Shown here in pieces: positions 37,148-45,278 of a stretch of DNA of 64,000 bases; within the stretch, counting starts at the first letter, position 1, and each line of letters opens with the position of its first letter. The position numbers and the translations under genes were made by a program. The stretch spans positions 616,591 to 680,590 of the forward strand of contig NZ_JAHHZF010000001.1 in NCBI RefSeq assembly GCF_018729455.1, written 5' to 3'. The stretch is from Prosthecodimorpha staleyi. Its GTDB lineage: Bacteria > Pseudomonadota > Alphaproteobacteria > Rhizobiales > Ancalomicrobiaceae. Under the pieces are notes generated by a model, which was not told the origin of the DNA, searched no databases, and worked only from the letters and a program-made list of their open reading frames with translations.

Positions 37148-37888
37148 TCAACGCACCGATCCGGCCTCTTTCAGGGCCCCGACATAGTTGTCGGTCATGG
37201 CCAGAATGTGCCGGCCGAGCACCGACAGCAGGCGCTTGCGGTCGCCGGCCCGAAAGGCCTCGATCATGTCGAGATGGTCGGCATGGGCGCGGCTGCGATG
37301 CATGGTCAAGGGCGCGGCGAGATGGGCGCGGAGCGCCGCCAGCCGACCTGATGCGATCCCGTAGGCTTCCGACAGGTAGCGGTTGCCGCAATGGGTGAAG
37401 AAGGCCTGGTGGAACAGCGAGTCGGCGCGGGCGAAATCGAGCGGGTGGTCCTCGGCGCGCGCCGCCTCCATCATCGCGACCGACGCGGCGAGATCGCGCA
37501 GCGTCGCCTCCGGCGCCGCCGCAAGGGCGAGCGGAGCGGCCGCCATTTCCAGGATGTGCCGGTAGGCGACGAGCGCGGCAATGTCCTCGGCGTCGGGCTT
37601 GAAAACGAAGGAACCGCGCTGCGGCTTGATGTCGATCAACCCCTGCAGCTGCAGCATGGTCAACGCCTCGCGCACGGGCGTGCGGCTGACATTCATGGTC
37701 GCGGCGATCTGCTCTTCAGACAGCGCCTGACCAAGCTGCAACTCGGTGCTGACGATCGCCTCGCGCAGCCGCTCGGCGACCAGCACGGCGAGCGATTTCG
37801 GGCGGTCGATGCCGAGGCCTTCGACCGATCCCGCGCGCTTCGCCACCGCCCCCCGTTCGCCGAACGGACCTCGCCGGACCTCGCCCAT
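37148..37888 (-). CDS. GntR-family (FadR subfamily) transcriptional regulator
   Basis: A 246-residue regulator, divergent from the TRAP transporter operon it very probably represses. Winged helix-turn-helix at about residues 30-95 (AATMNVSRTPVREALTMLQLQGLI), then an FCD ligand domain with ADSLFHQAFFTHCGN and late HADH and LGRHI histidines for metal-assisted carboxylate sensing. Two copies of a 15-base operator-like repeat lie in the divergent region. It resembles the GntR protein at 10544-11245 in architecture. Confidence 0.93.
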   Translation of the reverse strand: MGEVRRGPFGERGAVAKRAGSVEGLGIDRPKSLAVLVAERLREAIVSTELQLGQALSEEQIAATMNVSRTPVREALTMLQLQGLIDIKPQRGSFVFKPDAEDIAALVAYRHILEMAAAPLALAAAPEATLRDLAASVAMMEAARAEDHPLDFARADSLFHQAFFTHCGNRYLSEAYGIASGRLAALRAHLAAPLTMHRSRAHADHLDMIEAFRAGDRKRLLSVLGRHILAMTDNYVGALKEAGSVR

Positions 37889-38014
37889 CCACCCACCCCG
37901 TCTCGGTTCCCGGCCGCCGCGCCGTCACCCAGCCATAGCGCAAATCGGCGCCGGGGGAGACTTCCTCCGCCCGGCTCGGCCGGCCGAAGCCTGCCATGCA
38001 CGCATTTCACTCGC

Positions 38015-38061
38015 ATACTGTACCTCAGTAGCTTGACATACTGTACCTCAGTTCGTCTACC
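38015..38061 (+). promoter_or_regulatory. TRAP operon promoter overlapped by two operator repeats
   Basis: The 15-base sequence atactgtacctcagt occurs twice, at 38015-38029 and 38038-38052, 23 bases apart. Each contains an inverted repeat actg-tacct-cagt. A -35 TTGACA (38033-38038) lies between them and a -10-like TCTACC (38056-38061) follows after 17 bases. The second repeat covers the spacer, an arrangement expected of repression by the divergent GntR protein. Confidence 0.65.
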
Positions 38062-38134
38062 ATGGCGACGCCTCGCCGGTCGGCGGGCCAGAACGGCGAC
38101 AAGCCGTCGCTCCATCACACCCGGGAGGGACCCC

Positions 38135-39139
38135 ATGATCTCCAGACGACGCGCCGTGCTGGCGCTGAATGCGCTTGCGCTTGCCGCCGGACTGACCGGC
38201 CTCGCCACCGTTGCGGGCGCCCAGACGGCGAAGCCGATCACCATGCGCATCGCCCACGCCCTTCCGGAAACGCACGGCTACAGCCTGTGGCTCGCGGATT
38301 TCAAGAAGGAGCTCGACACCCTGGCCCCCGGCCGTGTCGACGTGCAGGTGTTCCCAAATGCGCAGCTCGGCAAGGAGACGGAATATCTGGAAGGCATGAA
38401 GCTCGGCGCGATCGACGGCGCCGTCATGGGCCGCCACGGCCAGATCGATCCGCGCCTCGACGTGCTCAACCTGCCGATGATCTATCGCGACGAGGCCCAT
38501 GTCAGCGCGGTCCTGCACCGCGACGGCCCGGTGCGCGACAAGGTCGACGCGATCATGCTCGAAAAGGGCTTCAAGGTGCTCGGCTGGGGCGAACTCGGCT
38601 TCCGCAACATCACCACCAAGACCGGTCCGGTCGCCAAGGCCTCGGACCTGAAGGGCATCGTCATCCGCGTGCCCAATGTCGAGCCCTGGCTCGCCGCCTT
38701 CCGCGCCTGGGGCGCCAATCCGACCCCGATGGACTTCTCCGAACTCTATTCGGCACTCCAGCAGGGCGTCGTCACCGCGCAGGAGAACCCGCCGGAGCTG
38801 ATCTACACCTCGAAATTCTACGAGGTACAGAAGTTCCTGAGCCTGACCCAGCACGCCAACATCCCGAGCCAGTTCGTGGTCTCGAAGGCCTATTGGGACA
38901 AGCTGCCGGAAGACCTGAAGCCGATCGTGCTGAAGGCCGCCCGGGCGAGCCAGGACCGGCAGGTCGCCGCGACCCGCGCCGCCAACGCCAAGCTGGTCGC
39001 CGATCTGGAGAAGGCCGGCATGACCGTCGTGCGCACTGTCGACAAGGAGAGCTTCCGGGCCGGCGCCGAGGTCTCCTGGAAGGCCTTCGAGGCCAAATAC
39101 GGCGGCGACCTGATCAAGGCGATCCAGGATACCAAGTGA
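38135..39139 (+). CDS. dctP: TRAP transporter periplasmic solute-binding protein (DctP family)
   Basis: A 334-residue exported binding protein. The signal peptide (about 1-30, ISRRRAVLALNALALAAG, ending VAGAQ) has a twin-arginine look. The mature part has the DctP pattern MRIAHALPETHGYSLWLADFKKEL, a GAVMG-like loop and the conserved DLKGIVIRVPNVEPWL segment with the arginine that binds the substrate carboxylate. First gene of the dctPQM operon with a good GGGAGG ribosome site. The ligand is probably an organic acid, identity unknown. Confidence 0.94.
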   Translation: MISRRRAVLALNALALAAGLTGLATVAGAQTAKPITMRIAHALPETHGYSLWLADFKKELDTLAPGRVDVQVFPNAQLGKETEYLEGMKLGAIDGAVMGRHGQIDPRLDVLNLPMIYRDEAHVSAVLHRDGPVRDKVDAIMLEKGFKVLGWGELGFRNITTKTGPVAKASDLKGIVIRVPNVEPWLAAFRAWGANPTPMDFSELYSALQQGVVTAQENPPELIYTSKFYEVQKFLSLTQHANIPSQFVVSKAYWDKLPEDLKPIVLKAARASQDRQVAATRAANAKLVADLEKAGMTVVRTVDKESFRAGAEVSWKAFEAKYGGDLIKAIQDTK

Positions 39140-39143
39140 TCCC

Positions 39144-39614
39144 ATGACCCTCGTTTCGATCGCCCTGCGCTGGGTCTGCGGCGCGCTCCTGGCGGCGCTC
39201 GTCGCCATCGTCTCGGTGGCGGTGTTCTACCGCTACGCCCTCAACGCGTCGCTCTACTGGGCGACCGAGGTGCCCAACTTCATCCTGGTCTGGATGGTGT
39301 TCCTGGGCAGCGTCGTCGCCTTCCACGAGAAGAAGCACATCGCCTTCGATCTCGTAACGTCGGCGAGCCCGCCGCCGCTGCGCCGGGCGCTCGAAACGGT
39401 GTCGACCCTGACGGTGATCGGCTTCCTGGGGCTGATGATCCACTTCGGCATCAATCTGGTTGCCAGCACGATGGACAGCCCGTCCGAGGCGCTGAAGATC
39501 CCGCAAGGCTGGCTCTATCTTTGCCTGCCGCTCTCCGCCGGCCTGATGCTGGCGAGCGCGCTGCAGAAGCTCTGGGTCATCCTGACCGGACGCGGAACGG
39601 AGGTCGGCACATGA
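39144..39614 (+). CDS. dctQ: TRAP transporter small membrane subunit
   Basis: A 156-residue inner-membrane protein with four hydrophobic segments and the DctQ signature RYALNASLYWATEVPNFILVW followed by GSVVAFHEKKHIAFD. It bridges the binding protein and DctM. It starts 4 bases after dctP and its stop overlaps the dctM ATG by 4 bases. Confidence 0.93.
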   Translation: MTLVSIALRWVCGALLAALVAIVSVAVFYRYALNASLYWATEVPNFILVWMVFLGSVVAFHEKKHIAFDLVTSASPPPLRRALETVSTLTVIGFLGLMIHFGINLVASTMDSPSEALKIPQGWLYLCLPLSAGLMLASALQKLWVILTGRGTEVGT

Positions 39615-40888
39615 CCGCGATCCTGTTTGCCGCCTTCTTCGTCACGCTGGCCATCGGCGTGCCGATCGCCTTCGGCATGGGCGTCGCCACCGTGGTGGCG
39701 CTCGCCTGGGGCGGCACGATCCCCTTGTCGATCGCCCCGCACAAGATGGTCAACGCGGTCAACTCCTTCCCGCTGGTCGCGCTGCCGCTGTTCATCCTGG
39801 CCGGCGCGCTGGCCGGCGAGACCTCGATCGCGCCGCGCCTGGTGCGCTTCGCCAATGCCCTGGTCGGCCATATCCGCGGCGGCCTCGGCCACGTCAATGT
39901 CGCCGCCTCGATGTTCTTCGGCGGCATCTCCGGCTCCGCCGTCGCCGACGTGGCGGCGATCGGCAGCCTGATGGTGCCGGCCATGGAGAAGCAGGGCTAT
40001 ACCCGCACCGATGCCGGCGCGATCACCATCACGGCCTCGGTGATCGGCATCCTGATCCCGCCGTCGATCCCGATGGTGCTCTACGGGGTGACGGTCGGCG
40101 AATCGATCGGCGCGCTGTTCCTCGCCGGCCTCGTCCCGGGCATCCTGGTCGGGCTGGCGCTGATGACGGCCGTCTTCTTCATGTCGAAGCGCAAGGGCTG
40201 GCCGCAATCGGAGCGCCGCGCCGGCGCAGGCGAGCTCTGGGCGAGTTTCACGGCCGCCTTCCCGTCCCTGCTGCTGCCGGTCTTCCTGCTCGGGTCGATC
40301 GTCTCGGGCGTGGTGACGGCGACCGAGGCCGGCGTGATCGGCGTCGCCTATGCGCTGTTTCTCGGCGGCGTCGTCTACCGCGACTACACGCCCGGCGAAC
40401 TGTTCCGCATCCTGATCGATACCGCGATCTCGACCGCCATCCCGCTCCTGGTCCTCGCCACCACCTCGGTGGCCGCCTGGATCATCGCCATCGAGCGTTT
40501 CCCGGCGGCGATCGTCGGCTTCTTCAACCAGGCCCAACTCGGCCCGATCGCCGTGCTGGCGCTGATCAACGTCTTCCTGCTGATCGTCGGCATGCTGATG
40601 GATCTGGTGCCGGCGCTGATCCTGTTCGCCCCGATCCTGCTGCCCGTCGCCAAGGCAGCCGGCATGGAGCCGATCCAGTTCGGCGTGCTGATGGTGGTCA
40701 ATCTCGGCATCGGACTGGTCACGCCGCCGGTCGGCAACTGCCTGTTCGTCGGCGCGGTCATCGCCCGGGTGCCGGTGATGCAGCTGGTCCGGGCCGCCCT
40801 GCCCTTCATCGCCGTCAATATCGCGGTGCTCGGGCTGGTCACCTACATCCCGGCGATCAGCCTGTGGCTGCCCCGGCTGTTCTATTGA
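39611..40888 (+). CDS. dctM: TRAP transporter large membrane subunit
   Basis: A 425-residue inner-membrane protein with about 12 segments, the ion-coupled channel of the TRAP importer. Hallmarks are FFVTLAIGVPIAFGMG at the start, FPLVALPLFILAGALAG, SMFFGGISGSAVADVAAIGS, GILIPPSIPMVLYG and, near the end, GLVTPPVGNCLFV. Confidence 0.95.
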   Translation: MTAILFAAFFVTLAIGVPIAFGMGVATVVALAWGGTIPLSIAPHKMVNAVNSFPLVALPLFILAGALAGETSIAPRLVRFANALVGHIRGGLGHVNVAASMFFGGISGSAVADVAAIGSLMVPAMEKQGYTRTDAGAITITASVIGILIPPSIPMVLYGVTVGESIGALFLAGLVPGILVGLALMTAVFFMSKRKGWPQSERRAGAGELWASFTAAFPSLLLPVFLLGSIVSGVVTATEAGVIGVAYALFLGGVVYRDYTPGELFRILIDTAISTAIPLLVLATTSVAAWIIAIERFPAAIVGFFNQAQLGPIAVLALINVFLLIVGMLMDLVPALILFAPILLPVAKAAGMEPIQFGVLMVVNLGIGLVTPPVGNCLFVGAVIARVPVMQLVRAALPFIAVNIAVLGLVTYIPAISLWLPRLFY

Positions 40889-40940
40889 GCCTCCCGCTTC
40901 CTGTCCCCTCCCCGATCCCTTTCGCCAGCGAGTAGCAATC

Positions 40941-41645
40941 ATGACCGGACTTCTGGGGCGCGGCGCCCTGGTCAACTGGGGCGGCGTCGTCGCCGAACAG
41001 GAAGACGACTACAACATGTGGCACAGCCGCGAGCACATGCCCGAGCGCCTCGCCGTACCCGGCTTCCGCCGCGGCCGGCGCGGCGTGGCCCCCGACGGCA
41101 CGCCCGCGGCCCGCAAGTATTTCATGATGTACGAGGCGGTCGACGCCGAGGTCTTCGTCTCCGCCCCCTATCTCGCCCGCCTCAACGATCCGACCCCTTG
41201 GACCCGGCGCATCCTCTCCGCCTATATCGAACCGTCGCGGACGGTCTGCCGGGTCGTCGCCGACCGGGGCGACGGCGTCGGCGGCTGGCTCGCCACGCTG
41301 CAGTTCTGGGCGGCCGACGTGAGCGCCCTGCGCGCCTTCGCCGCCTCGGACTGGATCGACCGGACGATGGCGCTGAACGGCATCCTGGGCGCCAGCGCGC
41401 TCGAGGGCGACCGCTCGCTCGGCCAGCAGCCGACCGCCGAGAAGACCTTCCGCGAGAGCCGCGGCGACCGCGACCGCACGGTCGACTTCGCCCTCCTGGT
41501 CGAGGGCTTCGACCAGGCGCCGACCGAAGCCGCCGCCGATACCCTCGCCGCCGAGGTGGCAGCCGCGACCGGGCTCGCACCGGTCGTGACGCTCTACCGG
41601 ATGCAGCACGTCATCACCAATGTCGACGTGGGAGCACCGGCATGA
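40941..41645 (+). CDS. hypothetical protein, probable dimeric alpha-beta barrel
   Basis: A 234-residue cytosolic protein without a firm family name. The N-terminal half (DDYNMWHSREHMPERLAVPGF, then KYFMMYEAVDAEVF and YLARLNDPTPWTRRIL) resembles ferredoxin-like proteins of the EthD kind, with a W..REH..E motif that could be catalytic or ligand-binding; the C-terminal half may be a second, poorer copy. It sits between dctM (52 bases) and an epimerase that it overlaps by 4 bases, so it should act on the imported solute or a product of it. Confidence 0.75.
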   Translation: MTGLLGRGALVNWGGVVAEQEDDYNMWHSREHMPERLAVPGFRRGRRGVAPDGTPAARKYFMMYEAVDAEVFVSAPYLARLNDPTPWTRRILSAYIEPSRTVCRVVADRGDGVGGWLATLQFWAADVSALRAFAASDWIDRTMALNGILGASALEGDRSLGQQPTAEKTFRESRGDRDRTVDFALLVEGFDQAPTEAAADTLAAEVAAATGLAPVVTLYRMQHVITNVDVGAPA

Positions 41646-42553
41646 GGGTCCTGGTTACCGGCGGCGGCGGCTTCATCGGCGCCTGGATCGTGCGCGCGCT
41701 CGCCGCGGCGGGACACGAACCGCGCGTCTTCGATCTCGGCGCCGACCGGCGCATCCTGCGCTTCATCGCCGGCGAGGCTCTGGCGGCGCGGACCGAATGG
41801 TCCAGCGGCGACATCGCCGACACGGCCGCCGTCGAGGCCGCAGCGGCCGGCACCGACGCCGTCATCCATCTCGCCGGCCTGCTCACCCCGGCCTGCCGGG
41901 CCAATCCGGTGCTCGGCGCCCAGGTCAACCTGATCGGCACGCTGAACGCCTTCCTGGCGGCGCGCCGGCACGGCATCGGCCGGGTGCTCTACATGAGCAG
42001 CATCGGCGTGTTCGGTCCCGAGGGCGGCGCCCTGCCCGCCCCGACCACGCTCTACGGCGCCTTCAAGCTCGGCGGCGAATATGCCGCGCGCGCCTTCCAT
42101 GCCGACGACCGCATCGCCAGCATCGGCTTCCGCCCCTACGTGGTCTATGGACCCGGCCGCGAGGCGGGCCTTTCAGCCGGTCCGTCGCTGGCCGCCCGCG
42201 CGGTCGCCCGCGGCGAGGCCTATACGATCCCGTTCACCGGCACGGTCGACCTGATCCATGTCGAGGATGTCGCCGACGCCTTCCTGCGCGCCCTGACGGT
42301 GCCGCTCGACGGCGCCGCGGTGGTCAATCTGTGGGGCGAACGGCTCGATGCGGCCGGCATGCTGGCGGCGATCCGCACGGCGCGGCCCGACGCGCGCATC
42401 GCGGCAGAGGGCCCGTCCATGCCGATCGAGCCGCCGCCGGCCGACGGCGAGGCCGCCCGGCTCCTCCCGGGTTTCTCGCCGCGCGGTTTCTCACGCGGCT
42501 TCGCAGAATCGGTCGACTTTCTCGAACGGGCCGAGCGGGAGGCCAGACCATGA
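41642..42553 (+). CDS. NAD-dependent epimerase/dehydratase family protein
   Basis: A 303-residue extended short-chain dehydrogenase. The nucleotide motif VTGGGGFIGAWIV is at residues 5-17, followed by the D-I-A acidic region and HLAGL. Catalytic residues are a serine in YMSSIGVFGP and the tyrosine and lysine of LYGAFKLGGE (Y..FK rather than Y...K should be checked; the spacing is YGAFK, matching YxxxK). It is coupled to both neighbours by 4-base overlaps and probably oxidises a sugar or sugar acid brought in by the TRAP system. Confidence 0.88.
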   Translation: MRVLVTGGGGFIGAWIVRALAAAGHEPRVFDLGADRRILRFIAGEALAARTEWSSGDIADTAAVEAAAAGTDAVIHLAGLLTPACRANPVLGAQVNLIGTLNAFLAARRHGIGRVLYMSSIGVFGPEGGALPAPTTLYGAFKLGGEYAARAFHADDRIASIGFRPYVVYGPGREAGLSAGPSLAARAVARGEAYTIPFTGTVDLIHVEDVADAFLRALTVPLDGAAVVNLWGERLDAAGMLAAIRTARPDARIAAEGPSMPIEPPPADGEAARLLPGFSPRGFSRGFAESVDFLERAEREARP

Positions 42554-43290
42554 CCGGACGATTTCAGGACCAGGGCGTGATCGTCACCGGCGGCGCCCGC
42601 GGCATCGGCCTCGGCATCGCCGCCCGGCTGGCCGCGGAAGGCGCCCGGGTGGCGATCTGGGATCTGGCGCCGGACGCCTTCGATGCCGGACGGGCCGGCT
42701 TCGCGCCGGCCGCGCTCCTGTCCGTCGACATCGCCGACGAGGCCTCCGTCGCCCGCGCCGCGGACGATTCGATCGCGGCGCTCGGCCGGATCGACGTGCT
42801 CGTCTGCAATGCCGGCATCAACGGCCCGGTCGTCGAGACCGTCGCCTATCCGCTGGAGACCTGGAACCGCGTGCTCGCCGTCAACCTGACCGGCACCTTC
42901 CTGTGCTGCCGCGCGGTCGTGCCGCATATGGTCGCCCGCGGCTACGGCCGCATCGTCAACGTCGCCTCGATCGGCGGCAAGGAGGGCGTGCCGGGCATCT
43001 CCGCCTATTCGGCCGCCAAGGCCGGCGTGATCGGCTTCACCCGCACGCTCGCCCGCGAGCTCGCGACCACCGGCGTCCTGGTCAATGCCGTCGCCCCGGC
43101 CATGGTCGAGACCGAGCTCCTGCAGCAGATGACCGCGGCCCATATCGAGGCCAGCCGCGCCAAGATCCCGATGGGCCGCTTCCTCTCAATTCCCGAGCTG
43201 GCGGCCGTCGTCGCCTTCGCGGCCAGCTCCGAGAACGCCTTCACGACCGGCTTCACCTTCGACGCCACCGGCGGGCGCGCGGACTATTGA
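42550..43290 (+). CDS. SDR-family NAD(P)-dependent oxidoreductase
   Basis: A 246-residue classical short-chain dehydrogenase. Cofactor motif TGGARGIGLGIA is at about residues 14-25, NAG in VLVCNAGING, the catalytic serine in NVASIGG and the YSAAK tetrad motif (Y152-K156 approximately). Annotated relatives act on polyols, sugar acids or hydroxyacids. Last gene of the coupled block after the TRAP transporter. Confidence 0.92.
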   Translation: MTGRFQDQGVIVTGGARGIGLGIAARLAAEGARVAIWDLAPDAFDAGRAGFAPAALLSVDIADEASVARAADDSIAALGRIDVLVCNAGINGPVVETVAYPLETWNRVLAVNLTGTFLCCRAVVPHMVARGYGRIVNVASIGGKEGVPGISAYSAAKAGVIGFTRTLARELATTGVLVNAVAPAMVETELLQQMTAAHIEASRAKIPMGRFLSIPELAAVVAFAASSENAFTTGFTFDATGGRADY

Positions 43291-43457
43291 GGGTCGGATG
43301 GCGGACCGGCACGGCCTGGCGGACCAGCCCCGCACGGCCTGCGGTTGACGTGGTCCGGGCGCCGTCGTAAGCGGCGACATCGTCGTCCGGGTCGGCCGCG
43401 CCAGCGCCACGCGCTGCGTCGGGTTTCGCCTCGCGCCCTCCGCCAGGGATCCCCCCG

Positions 43458-44708
43458 ATGCTGCGCCTGCCGCTGTCCCCTGCCGCCATCGTCTGGATGC
43501 TCGGGGCGACCCAGATCCTCGGCTACGGCACCGTCTACTACAGCTTCGCGATCCTGGCCGAGCCGATCGCCCGATCGCTCGGGCTGTCGGTCTCGACCGT
43601 GTTCGGGCTGTTTTCGCTGTCGCTCCTGGTCGGCGGCGTGGTCGCGCCCTTTCTCGGCGGGCGCATGGACCGGCACGGCGCGCCGACCGTGATGGCGATC
43701 GGCTCGGTGGCGGTCGCCGGACTGCTCGCCGCGACCGCCTGGGCGCCCGGCATCGTCGGCTTCGCGATCGCCCTGACGGCGCTGCAGACCGCCGCACCGG
43801 CGATCCTGTACGATGCCGCCTTCACGACCCTGGTCCAGGCCGGCGATACCGGCGCGCGACGGCGCATAACCCATTTGACCCTGATCGCCGGCTTCGCCTC
43901 CACGCTGTTCTGGCCGCTGACCTCCTGGCTGGCCGCCCACATGGACTGGCGCGGGGTGCTGCTGGTCTTCGCCGCCCTCAATCTCGTCGTCTGTGCGCCG
44001 GCCCATATGCTGATCGCGCGTGCGCCCAGCCGGACCGGTCGCGCCGTGCCGCTCGCCGAACCGGACGCGCCCGCAGCCCCCGCGCCGGCCGCCTCGGAGG
44101 CCGCCCCCTTGCTGCCCGAGGCGATCGCCGGGCGCGTCTACGGGCTGATGACGCTCGGCTTCGCGCTGAGCGGCTTCATGCTGTCCGCCCTCCTCGCCCA
44201 GATGGTGCCGGCCCTGACGGCGCTCGGCCTCGGCAGCGCCGCACTGGTCGTCTCGACCCTGTTCGGCCCGGCGCAGGTCATCGTCCGCTTCGCCGACATG
44301 TTCGTCGCCGGCCGCCGCGACCCGCTGCTCGTGACGCTGTTCGCCATGGCGATGTTCCCGCTGGCCGGCGTGATCCTCGCCGCCACGGCCCCGTCCGTCG
44401 CCGGGGCCGCCGTCTTCGCCGTTCTGCTCGGCTTCGGTTCGGGCCTGAAGAGCATCCTGCAGGGCACGCTGCCGCTGGCCCTGTTCGGACGTGCCGCCTA
44501 TGGCGCCCGGCTCGGCCGCATGACCCTCGCCCGCCAGTTTCTGGCCGCCGCCGCACCCTTCCTGTTCGCCTGGATCCTGGAACGGCTCGGGGCGACCGCG
44601 GCGCTCCTGTCCATCGCCGCGGTCGGCATCGCCGGCCTCGCCTGCTTCGTCGAGATCGCGAGACTGCGACGGCCGGATCCGAACGCCGCGCCTCCCGGCC
44701 GCCCATGA
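43458..44708 (+). CDS. MFS transporter
   Basis: A 416-residue inner-membrane carrier of the major facilitator superfamily with about 12 hydrophobic segments. The loop between helices 2 and 3 reads GGRMDRHGAP, matching the family motif GxxxDRxGR-like pattern. An alanine/proline-rich cytosolic loop separates the two six-helix halves near residue 195. It lies 167 bases after the SDR gene on the same strand and may be part of the same regulon, perhaps an exporter. Substrate unknown. Confidence 0.9.
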   Translation: MLRLPLSPAAIVWMLGATQILGYGTVYYSFAILAEPIARSLGLSVSTVFGLFSLSLLVGGVVAPFLGGRMDRHGAPTVMAIGSVAVAGLLAATAWAPGIVGFAIALTALQTAAPAILYDAAFTTLVQAGDTGARRRITHLTLIAGFASTLFWPLTSWLAAHMDWRGVLLVFAALNLVVCAPAHMLIARAPSRTGRAVPLAEPDAPAAPAPAASEAAPLLPEAIAGRVYGLMTLGFALSGFMLSALLAQMVPALTALGLGSAALVVSTLFGPAQVIVRFADMFVAGRRDPLLVTLFAMAMFPLAGVILAATAPSVAGAAVFAVLLGFGSGLKSILQGTLPLALFGRAAYGARLGRMTLARQFLAAAAPFLFAWILERLGATAALLSIAAVGIAGLACFVEIARLRRPDPNAAPPGRP

Positions 44709-45278
44709 CAGCCGGTTTCCCGTCGCCGGCCCGCCGCCCATGACATCCGGACGCCTCCCGCCGGAGCGATGCCGACGCCAGTCTGCCGGCGGCCGCGCCT
44801 GGGGAGTGAATACGGATTCAAGGCGCCCGTCGACCGGCCCGGACGCCCGAGACCCGAGGCTGAACGCTAGGCGATTCCGCCGCCGGCCAATGATCGGCTC
44901 ATTTTTACGCGACATTCAGAGAATGAGAATAATCTCCATCCGAGCCGACCTGACACTTGGACGATCGGGATGAAGAGCATGGGCGCCCCATTGTTGGCAT
45001 ACCGCCGATCGACCATGCGGATTCCGATTGGGAAATCGGCTGCTGATAGCCTCGAGATACTTCATTTCGCTACTGAAATGCCGGCGAAGACCAGACCGAG
45101 ATCCCCCCGCTCCGGGCCATCCGGTGCCTTGACGGCCGGTCGTGAGACCGGCGACGGCACCGATCGTCTTGCCCCGACCGCCGGTCGGCCCGGCCGAACC
45201 ATCCGCACCGCACGCATCCCCCGACGACCGGCAACCGCCCGGCCGACATCTCCGAGGCAAGGATAGACGAGAACCCCG
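44709..45278. other. intergenic region upstream of the HD-GYP gene, no gene
   Basis: Nothing in these 570 bases looks like a gene. A short AT-richer stretch around 44895-44945 (agaatgagaataatctcc) may carry a promoter or regulator site for the HD-GYP gene, but I cannot define boxes. Confidence 0.4.

Noticed and set aside
44895..44945. Fur/Irr-like iron box (agaatgagaataatctcc)
   Set aside because: Only a loose resemblance, no good palindrome, and the downstream HD-GYP gene gives no iron link.
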